DNA of 64,000 nt, from NCBI RefSeq assembly GCF_004137085.1, contig NZ_QYBC01000010.1:124001-188000 (forward strand), in the 5' to 3' direction. This document shows positions 25,861-32,399 of this stretch, piece by piece; position 1 is the first letter of the stretch, and the number at the start of each line of letters is the position of its first letter. This stretch comes from Lichenibacterium ramalinae. GTDB taxonomy: Bacteria > Pseudomonadota > Alphaproteobacteria > Rhizobiales > Beijerinckiaceae. The notes under the pieces are model-generated. The model made no database searches, was not told where the DNA came from, and saw nothing but the letters and a program-made list of their open reading frames with translations. The translations under genes were made by a program, and so were the position numbers.

Positions 25861-25914
25861 AAAAGAAAAAGGCCCCCAAGACGAACGTCCCGGAAGCCCT
25901 TCTCCTTGTTTGGC
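25861..25914 (-). ncRNA. Antisense ctRNA (incompatibility RNA) between repB and repC
   Basis: On the minus strand the repB-repC gap contains GGGCTTCCGGGACG-TTC-GTCTTGGGGGCC followed by a run of T (TTTTTCTTTT). This forms a stem of about 13 base pairs, including G-U pairs, with GAC/GTC at the top, and is a textbook rho-independent terminator. A promoter lies correctly upstream at 25921-25949. All studied repABC replicons carry a small counter-transcribed RNA here that represses repC and sets copy number. The 5' end near 25914 is estimated from promoter spacing. Confidence 0.8.
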
Positions 25915-25920
25915 GACTAG

Positions 25921-25949
25921 AGAATCGCACTTCCGCACATCGCAGTCAA
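25921..25949 (-). promoter_or_regulatory. Promoter of the antisense ctRNA
   Basis: On the minus strand TTGACT (25949-25944), a 17-base spacer and GATTCT (25926-25921) form a strong sigma-70-like promoter. It fires away from repC into the repB-repC gap, toward the terminator hairpin at 25861-25905. Confidence 0.65.
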
Positions 25950-26003
25950 GCGTTGGACGCCGTTTCGGCGAGCGGATTTCCTTTGCCCGGACGCGAGGCA
26001 AGG

Positions 26004-27230
26004 ATGGACCTGGCATATCCGACGACGCCCTTCGGGCGTCGATCGATGACGCTCGCCTCGGTGGCGAGCCAAGCGGCGGCGAGGGCCTGCCCCGAGGGCA
26101 GGGCAGCGCACAAGTGGAAGGTCTTCAGGTGGGCCACGGAGGCTCGCGACGCGTTGGGCGTGTCCGATCGCGCCCTGTCGATCCTCAACGCGCTCCTGAC
26201 GTTCCTGCCGGACACGACGATGACGACCGGTCCCGAACTGATCGTGTTCGCGTCGAACGAGCAGCTCTCGTCACGGGCTCACGGCATGTCGGAGTCGACG
26301 CTCCGCCGCCACGTGCAGGCGCTCGTCGTGGCCGGGCTCGTTATCCGGCGTGACAGCCCGAACGGGAAGCGGTTCGCCCGCCGGGGTAGGGCAGGGGAGG
26401 TGGAGCAGGCCTATGGCTTCGACCTGACGCCGTTGGTGTCCCGCACGGACGAACTCGAGCGTCTGGCAGCGGAGGCGCAGCGTGGACGCCGCGACGCGGC
26501 GCTGGCTCGCGAGCGCGTCACCATCCTGCGCAGGGACATCTCGAAGATGCTGGCGGTAGGTATCGGGAGTGCCGTCGTCGGCGACTGGGCCTCGCTGCAG
26601 ATCGAGTTCTCGCGCCTGAGCTTTCGCCTACCGAGGAATCCCGCCCACGACATGGTTCGTCGTCTCGCGGCCGACCTGCTCTGCCTCGCTTCGAGAGTGG
26701 GCAAGTTGTTGGAGACTCACGTGGAAGCCGAGATTCAGACTGGCAATGCCACTCAATGTGACGCGCACCTTCAGAGATCAAACTCAGATACTATTATATT
26801 GATTGAACCGCCTCTCGAGAAGGGGGGGGGTACGGTCGACGAGTCCGATCCACCGAAGCGTCCGCCATCCAAGTTACCACTGGCTACCATCTTGGAGGCG
26901 TGTCCGGACATCTCGTTCTACTCGCGCCATGGCATATCGGGGTGGCCCGACTTCCTTGCAGCCGCGGAGACGGTTCGAGGCGCGCTGGGCGTCAGTCCGA
27001 GTGCCTGGGACGACGCCCGGTCGGCCATGGGCAACGTCGACGCCGCGATTACCATCGCGACGCTCCTCCAACGATCGGAGGACATCAAGAGTCCAGGAGG
27101 CTATCTGCGCAGCCTCACCGAGAAGAGCCGGGCCGGGCGGTATTCCATCGGACCGGTAGTCATGTCACTGATGCAGCGTCAGATGAGGGCCAAGGGTGCA
27201 CAGGGTCGGCGAAGTGCCGAGCCCGCGTAG
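26004..27230 (+). CDS. repC: Replication initiator RepC
   Basis: RepC initiates replication and binds the origin inside its own gene. The ATG at 26004 gives 408 residues beginning MDLAYPTTPFGRRSMTLASV, which aligns with the usual RepC start. A TTG-initiated longer reading from 25953 would overlap the ctRNA promoter and is rejected. The winged-helix part contains KWKVFRWATEARDALGVSDR, then LNALLTFLP, FASNEQLSSRAHGMSESTLRR and GLVIRRDSPNGKR. The C-terminal domain (SFYSRHGISGWPDFLAAAE) is typical. Translation is probably controlled by the antisense RNA upstream. An AT-rich stretch at about 26770-26810 interrupts the otherwise GC-rich gene. Confidence 0.94.
   Translation: MDLAYPTTPFGRRSMTLASVASQAAARACPEGRAAHKWKVFRWATEARDALGVSDRALSILNALLTFLPDTTMTTGPELIVFASNEQLSSRAHGMSESTLRRHVQALVVAGLVIRRDSPNGKRFARRGRAGEVEQAYGFDLTPLVSRTDELERLAAEAQRGRRDAALARERVTILRRDISKMLAVGIGSAVVGDWASLQIEFSRLSFRLPRNPAHDMVRRLAADLLCLASRVGKLLETHVEAEIQTGNATQCDAHLQRSNSDTIILIEPPLEKGGGTVDESDPPKRPPSKLPLATILEACPDISFYSRHGISGWPDFLAAAETVRGALGVSPSAWDDARSAMGNVDAAITIATLLQRSEDIKSPGGYLRSLTEKSRAGRYSIGPVVMSLMQRQMRAKGAQGRRSAEPA
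26770..26810. other. Candidate replication origin (AT-rich segment inside repC)
   Basis: Within repC the composition falls sharply to AT-rich, with CTATTATATTGATTG and AACTCAGATACT. Sequence on both sides is strongly GC-rich. In repABC replicons the origin maps inside repC at an AT-rich region, so this is the obvious DNA-unwinding candidate. Confidence 0.6.
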
Positions 27231-27279
27231 GCCGGCCGGTCGGATTCGGGGTCCGGGGCGGATCCGACTTCGCACGACC

Positions 27280-27546
27280 TCAATTCTCGATCACGTTCTT
27301 GATTCCCGTGAGGCCCTTCTTGGCGAAGTAGAGATCGAGGGCCTCGAGGATGACGTCGTTGGCCTTCCGCTCGGTCGTGAAGGCGATCTCCTTGATCTTC
27401 CGCGCGACCTTCGGATGCGTGTAGACCATGATCTTGGCGACCTTCTTCGCTGGCCTGGCGGCGTTTTCGTCCGTGATCGCCAAGGCGTCGAGCGCCTCGT
27501 TCACGGGGGACGTGTTCAGTCCTGGATCGTGTTCGTCGGTCGGCAT
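27280..27546 (-). CDS. Ribbon-helix-helix DNA-binding protein
   Basis: The 88-residue protein has an unstructured N-terminus, then KIMVYTHPKVARKIKEIAF (strand plus first helix), ERKANDVILEALDLYFAKKG (second helix) and a short tail. This is the pattern of MetJ/Arc-type ribbon-helix-helix proteins used as small plasmid partition or antitoxin-like regulators. A strong GGAGGTGA ribosome-binding site precedes the ATG at 27546. It is convergent with repC. The repeat-rich DNA at 27697-27826 upstream is the likely promoter and binding region. No toxin gene is evident beside it. Confidence 0.78.
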   Translation of the reverse strand: MPTDEHDPGLNTSPVNEALDALAITDENAARPAKKVAKIMVYTHPKVARKIKEIAFTTERKANDVILEALDLYFAKKGLTGIKNVIEN

Positions 27547-27696
27547 AGCTCACCTCCAGGGTCTACCGCGTCCGCGCCTTTCGAGTGCGCCGGGTGTGGA
27601 TGCGGGTCGTGGTACCCGGGCAGTCAAACGGCACACCCTGGTCCTCGCCCCTGCCGCCGCGGACCGCGCAGAGGCCCCGAATCGGTGCCAGGAGCG

Positions 27697-27826
27697 CTAG
27701 CACGATGTCGCGCCAGTAGACAAACAAATCTGTCTACTAGCACGACAGTATGCAGCGGTTTTTCATCGGATGGTTGCGACACGCCCGACCCCTTCTGTGC
27801 GCATGCTAACTTGACAGCATGTCAGT
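27697..27826. repeat. Cluster of direct and inverted repeats upstream of the RHH gene
   Basis: The segment contains AGTAGACA-N8-TGTCTACT (27715-27738), a direct repeat CTAGCACGA (27697-27705 and 27737-27745), CATGCT-N8-AGCATG, and TGACA-GCA-TGTCA near 27813-27825. It is less GC-rich than its surroundings. The layout suits an operator array for the RHH protein or a partition/resolution site. Confidence 0.5.
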
Positions 27827-28425
27827 ACGTTGGATGTCTGGCCGGGCATTGGCCGATTTCTTCGTTCTTCGACGGTCTCCTTGCAGGGAGGGACTCGTAG
27901 TAGGACCGAGGGATGACCCTGGTGTCCCCTAGAGGCACGACGGCAGCCATGTGAGCATCCGTCCCTCAGCGGGGGGCGTCGCGCCAGCGGGTCTGAACGA
28001 CCATGGACATGATGGGCATCGTGCGGACGCTCCGGCTCGGTCGACATGGACGCGATGTCGCTTCCGCGAGCCCGACGTCTCGCTTCGTCGCGTCTTCCCG
28101 TGTCCTCGAGCTGCGTTGTCCAAGCACCAGGCTGGACGACGGGTCGGCTTACTCAGGCAACGCAGCCGGTGTCGAGCGTTCCCCTTCGGGAAACTTGGTT
28201 TGGCAGAACCGACGATCACCTCCGAGACCAAGGGTTCATCGACGATGGCACGTGCTGGCGCATGTCCCCGGCCTTCGACGTCGTTTCCCGAGTCGGGTGA
28301 CTTGGCACGTCAGCGCCACGGTAGGGGAACTCGGACCCTCTCGGGACCACGCTCGCGCGTTCGAGGCGGATGTCACCTCGGCCATCGGATGGGTCTCGGC
28401 GGCTGCGCTCTCGTGAGGTCGCGGT
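27827..28425. other. Region without a supported gene
   Basis: About 600 bases in which the open frames on both strands lack coding character. I see no terminator, tRNA or insertion-sequence signature. It separates the RHH gene and its repeats from the HTH/coiled-coil gene. Confidence 0.4.
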
Positions 28426-28926
28426 TCAGGAAACTGCATCGCCTCGCGCCGAGGCAGCCAACGCTTCGATCAGCCGGACGAGCCAGGGACGCCGACGTTT
28501 CGCGAGCTCGTCGGCGAGGCGGTCCCGCTCGTCCCTGAACTCGGCGGAGCGTGCGCGTTCCGCCTCGACCAGTGCCGCGAAGACCTGAGTGCGAGCAGCA
28601 TCGACGCGGAGGGTCTCGGCCTCGAACCTCACCCCGCGCATCTCCGTACGGGCATCGGCGAGTTCCTCGGTGAGCTGGTCGATTCGGAGTTCCAGATAGC
28701 CGAGCAGGGTGCGGGTGCCACCCTGGCCCATGTCGAACGCGTCACCTGGTTCTTCCTCGTCGCACGGTGGGGAGGAGGGGAGCGCGACCTCGGTCTCGCC
28801 GGTCGGATCGGCGCGTCGCGGCCACCCGCGGCGCAGCGCCAGTCGCTTGGTCGCCTCCGGCGACAAGCCCAGGAGGCCAGAGGCCTCGTCGTAGCCGACC
28901 CATCGCGAGGCCTCGCCGGTGATCAT
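28426..28926 (-). CDS. MerR-like helix-turn-helix protein with coiled coil
   Basis: From the ATG at 28926 the 166-residue protein starts with a DNA-binding segment, RWVGYDEASGLLGLSPEATK followed by RLALRRGWPRR, resembling the excisionase/MerR-type winged helix. An acidic linker leads to a long coiled coil (YLELRIDQLTEELADARTEM, then FRDERDRLADELAKRRR) and a short C-terminal helix. Proteins of this build are common on plasmids of methylobacteria (from memory), but their role is not known. A longer frame to 29091 is not supported by a ribosome-binding site. Confidence 0.65.
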   Translation of the reverse strand: MITGEASRWVGYDEASGLLGLSPEATKRLALRRGWPRRADPTGETEVALPSSPPCDEEEPGDAFDMGQGGTRTLLGYLELRIDQLTEELADARTEMRGVRFEAETLRVDAARTQVFAALVEAERARSAEFRDERDRLADELAKRRRPWLVRLIEALAASARGDAVS

Positions 28927-29337
28927 CGCGTCCGTACCCTGTCGTGAGCTGCCGAGGATGCAGGAGCGCGGTGTGGTGCGGCAAGTGGCGATCTGCGCAA
29001 TCGCTGCCACGGCTGCCATGGTCGGCGCCTCGGACGGCCCCCAGTAGACGGTTCGCCCGCTCCCAGCCCTTTGGACCGACGCACGGACCAACCTCGCCCT
29101 GGGTCAGGCTTGTGGGGGCACCGCAACAGCGAAGCTCGCTCCGCGATGGCGCGTTTGTTTCGGCCTCCGAGGACGGTGTAGCTGCGGCCGCTAGAGGAAC
29201 TGGCGACAGGCGTCGGCCCTCGGCCTCCGCTCGTCCGACCGACGTGACCCGGCGGAACGCCACCGTCAAGCGCCCGCTTGCTAATTCCTTCTTTGGTTGT
29301 AGTCTCGGTGTGGAAGCAGCTCAGCCGCGAGGCTTAC

Positions 29338-29730
29338 ATGACCATTCGTCGAAAAGGTCAACGGATCAGGTTGGGGGCGAACACCCACCTGAACCTGAAC
29401 GGCAACGGGCAGGTGACGTCCACTACGACCAAGGCCGGATCCGCGACGTACACGAACTTCTCCAAGGGAGGCACGCGCGTCACGACCGATCTCGGCGGCG
29501 GGTACATCAACGTGTTCGACACGCGACGGGGCAGGTCTCGCCGCCCGCGTCGGCGAGCAAGCGCGGACAACGGGCTCGCGTTCGAGGTCGCGATCATCTT
29601 AACGGTGTTCCTGGTCCGATCCGCCTGGCGCCTCAGTTCTTGGGTGGCCGGTGTCGCTTGGCGCTCGTACCAGGCACGCCGCGAGGTGCGTCGTGCGGCG
29701 CTCCCCGATGATCGGTCCACGGACCCTTGA
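29338..29730 (+). CDS. DUF4236-like protein with a C-terminal hydrophobic segment
   Basis: The 130-residue protein begins with a glycine- and threonine-rich beta stretch (RIRLGANTHLNLNGNGQVTS, then FSKGGTRVTTDLGGGYINVF). This resembles the DUF4236 repeat of ligand- or envelope-associated small proteins. A basic linker RRGRSRRPRRR leads to a hydrophobic segment (AFEVAIILTVFLV) and a charged tail, so it may sit in the membrane with the beta domain on one side. It lies directly upstream of, and in the same direction as, the four-gene AAA+/helicase operon, separated by 153 bases. Confidence 0.6.
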   Translation: MTIRRKGQRIRLGANTHLNLNGNGQVTSTTTKAGSATYTNFSKGGTRVTTDLGGGYINVFDTRRGRSRRPRRRASADNGLAFEVAIILTVFLVRSAWRLSSWVAGVAWRSYQARREVRRAALPDDRSTDP

Positions 29731-29883
29731 CCTCGACGGGGTCTAGCAGCACCCACGTCCGCCTATGGGCCGATCAGCCGCATAGAGCAAAAATAGACCA
29801 AATCACGGGAGGCTAGGTTGTGGCCAGGTCTCACGTGAGCTAGCCGTTGCAGGACGAACCGACGCCGAGGAGGAGCTCGCGCC

Positions 29884-31752
29884 TTGTTTGACGTGACCGC
29901 CTTCGAACGGCCCAGGTGGCTCAGGGACGTCCGCCGCTTCCTGCCGCTGAAGCCACAGTTCGTGCTATCGGGCAACGTCCGGGACCTGCAGCCGCTCGAC
30001 GTCGGCACCGGCCAGGTCACCTCGCAGCCCCTGTCGGTCGTATTGGCGGCCGAACTACGCGACGCCGGCTACGCCCACGTCTTGCTCTACGACCCCGTCG
30101 CAGGGTTCCGGGAGCTCCCGCCGACGGGAGGCGCGGCGATTTCCCGGGGCGAGCTCCTCGTCCAGCTCGGGCTCCAGCCCGACCAGGGCGGCGTCGCACC
30201 GGCGGGGCTCGACCTGATGTCCGAGACGCTGGCCCGCCTGGCCGCACGTCCCGGCGAACCCATCGCGACGATCGTCGACTTCGCATCGCGGCTCGTCGTC
30301 CGCCATGACGCGCTCGCACCTCCGGAGCACCAGGCCTTCACCCGCGCGCTCGTGTCGTCGCACACGAGCCGCCCCAAACCCTGCGGCTCGCCGCCGAAGC
30401 CGTTCTTCAACTCCGTGTTCTGGGTTGCGGAGAAGGAGGGCGACCTGCCCGACTGGTTGCTCGTGGGGAATCCCCGGATCCGCCACGTACCCATAGCCCG
30501 CCCCGAGCATCGGACGCGTCGCGTGGTCGCGAGATCGCTGATCAAGGGCATGCCGGAGGCGGCCAAGGCGGCCCCACACGCGATCGAGCAGGCGCTGGAC
30601 GCCTTCGTGGAGGGGACCGAGGGGATGCTCGTCCTCGACATGGTCGCCGTCGCCCAGCTGGCCCGCAGCGAGGGAATCGCCCTCTCGGACGTCGGCGACG
30701 CCGTCCGCCGCTACAAGGTCGGGGTCAGTGACGATCCCTGGGCGGCGATCGACCGCGGCAAGGTGCGGCGCGGCGCGGACATCATCCGGGGGCGCGTCAA
30801 GGGCCAGGACCAGGCGATCACCCACGTGCTCGACATCGTGAAGCGCGCGGTGACGGGCGTCGGAGCGCCGAGGAGGGGGAGCCGGCCGCGTGGCGTGGCG
30901 TTCTTCGCCGGCCCGACCGGCGTCGGCAAGACCGAGCTCGCCAAGGCGCTGACCAGCCTGCTGTTCGGGAACGAGGACGCCTACATCCGCTTCGACATGT
31001 CGGAGTTCAGCTCCGAACACTCCGACCAGCGCCTGATCGGCGCCCCGCCGGGCTACGTCGGCTACGACGTCGGCGGCGAGCTGACGAACGCGATCAGGGA
31101 GAAGCCGTTCTCGGTCGTCCTGTTCGACGAGATCGAGAAGGCCCATCCACGCATCCTCGACAAGTTCCTCCAGATCCTGGACGACGGCGTCCTGACGTCC
31201 GGGCGCGGCGATCGCACGTACTTCTCCGAGGCGTTCATCGTGTTCACCTCGAACCTCGGCATATACCGCTCCGAGCCGAACGGCGGCCGCGTGGCGAACG
31301 TCACCCCGGACGACGCCTTCGAGGTCGTCCAGGAGCGCGTCCGGTCGGAGATCGGTCGGCACTTCAAGGAGGTCCTGAACCGTCCCGAGATCCTGAACCG
31401 GATCGGCGACAACGTGCTGGTCTTCGACTTCATCCGTCCCGCGATCGCCGCCGCGGTGCTCGAGTCACAGGTGGCCGGCGTCCTCGCCGACGTGGCGGCG
31501 GGGCAGGGGATCGAGGTCGTGCTGGACGCCCCCGTCCGCGAGCGGCTCCGGGAACTCTGCCTGGCGGACCTGTCGAACGGCGGTCGCGGCATCCGCAACA
31601 AGGTCGAGGCGCACCTGCTGAACCCGCTCGCCCGGGCGCTGTTCGACGCCGACGCCGGGACTGGCCAGCGCCTGCTAGCCGACGGGTTGGACGAGGTCGG
31701 CGGCGTCAGCGTCCTCTCCATTCGCGCCATGACGGCGGCCGCCGCGGCATGA
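29884..31752 (+). CDS. Clp-type AAA+ ATPase with degenerate N-terminal AAA-like domain
   Basis: This is gene 1 of the operon. The TTG start follows a GAGGAGGAG ribosome-binding site (29867-29875) at good spacing. Residues about 310-620 form a complete Clp/HSP100 module: Walker A GPTGVGKTE (343-351), RFDMSEFSSEHSDQRLIG, the pore-loop type GAPPGYVGYD, Walker B LFDEIEKAHP (413-422), the sensor segment FTSNLG, and the C-terminal D2-small domain. Residues 1-300 also look AAA-like (FVLSGNVRDLQ; ATIVDFASRLVV; PDWLLVGNPRIRHVPI), but no P-loop is present, so this half is probably inactive. It likely remodels a partner protein, perhaps one encoded in the operon. Its stop overlaps the next ATG (ATGA). 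Confidence 0.88.
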   Translation: MFDVTAFERPRWLRDVRRFLPLKPQFVLSGNVRDLQPLDVGTGQVTSQPLSVVLAAELRDAGYAHVLLYDPVAGFRELPPTGGAAISRGELLVQLGLQPDQGGVAPAGLDLMSETLARLAARPGEPIATIVDFASRLVVRHDALAPPEHQAFTRALVSSHTSRPKPCGSPPKPFFNSVFWVAEKEGDLPDWLLVGNPRIRHVPIARPEHRTRRVVARSLIKGMPEAAKAAPHAIEQALDAFVEGTEGMLVLDMVAVAQLARSEGIALSDVGDAVRRYKVGVSDDPWAAIDRGKVRRGADIIRGRVKGQDQAITHVLDIVKRAVTGVGAPRRGSRPRGVAFFAGPTGVGKTELAKALTSLLFGNEDAYIRFDMSEFSSEHSDQRLIGAPPGYVGYDVGGELTNAIREKPFSVVLFDEIEKAHPRILDKFLQILDDGVLTSGRGDRTYFSEAFIVFTSNLGIYRSEPNGGRVANVTPDDAFEVVQERVRSEIGRHFKEVLNRPEILNRIGDNVLVFDFIRPAIAAAVLESQVAGVLADVAAGQGIEVVLDAPVRERLRELCLADLSNGGRGIRNKVEAHLLNPLARALFDADAGTGQRLLADGLDEVGGVSVLSIRAMTAAAAA

Positions 31753-32399
31753 CCGACGTCGCCCTGTCGCGGATCCACTTCCCAGTCACCACGCTCGGCC
31801 CCGGCCGCCGCGTCGCCGTTTGGTTCCAGGGCTGCTCGATCCGATGCGTCGGCTGCGTCTCCCTCGACACCTGGGCGGTCGGCCGCGGCGCGACGACCGT
31901 CGAACGGGCCTTCGACGCCATCGTCCCGTTCCTCGCCGACGCCGACGGCCTGACCGTCTCTGGCGGCGAGCCCTTCGATCAGCCCGAGGCGCTCGCGGCG
32001 CTCCTCCGGGCGTGGCGGTCCGCGCACCGGGGCGACGTCCTGGTCTACTCGGGCCACCCCCTCGAGGCCCTCGAACCCACTCTCTCGGCCATGCGGGGCC
32101 TCGTGGACGCCGTGATGGCCGACCCCTACCTCGTCGACCGACCCCAGACGCTCGCGCTCCGGGGGAGCGACAACCAGCGGCTCAGGGTGATGACGCCTCT
32201 CGGCCGCGAGAGGCTCGCCTCCTGCGAACGCCCCCTGGCGGAGGCCGACAGGACCTTGGACGTGACGTTCGACGACCTCACCGGGGAGGTGCTCATGGCT
32301 GGCATCCCGCGACCGGGCGACATGGCCAGACTCGCCGCGGTCCTCGCAGCCGGCGGCCATGCGGTCGTCACGACCGCCGACGCCCGGGTGCGGTCGTGA
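31749..32399 (+). CDS. Radical SAM (4Fe-4S, NrdG-like activase) protein
   Basis: This is gene 2 of the operon. The 216-residue protein carries the radical-SAM cluster motif CSIRCVGC (Cys 29, 33, 36) preceded by VAVWFQG, and the SAM-binding TVSGGEPFDQPEAL. This is the compact fold of pyruvate-formate-lyase and ribonucleotide-reductase activases and of stand-alone 4Fe-4S single-cluster proteins. No glycyl-radical enzyme is encoded nearby, so its substrate is probably a partner in the operon. The C-terminal 80 residues (DVTFDDLTGEVLMAGIPRPG) look like an added small domain. It overlaps both neighbours by four bases. Confidence 0.85.
   Translation: MTDVALSRIHFPVTTLGPGRRVAVWFQGCSIRCVGCVSLDTWAVGRGATTVERAFDAIVPFLADADGLTVSGGEPFDQPEALAALLRAWRSAHRGDVLVYSGHPLEALEPTLSAMRGLVDAVMADPYLVDRPQTLALRGSDNQRLRVMTPLGRERLASCERPLAEADRTLDVTFDDLTGEVLMAGIPRPGDMARLAAVLAAGGHAVVTTADARVRS

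Noticed and set aside
25953-26003. TTG start for repC
   Set aside because: The family N-terminus aligns with the ATG at 26004, and the longer form would lie within the spacing expected for antisense control.
31820-32395. N-terminal extension of the giant helicase protein overlapping the radical-SAM gene
   Set aside because: The open frame continues upstream but is Arg/Pro-rich out-of-frame shadow. The GTG at 32396 overlaps the preceding stop as in the other operon junctions.
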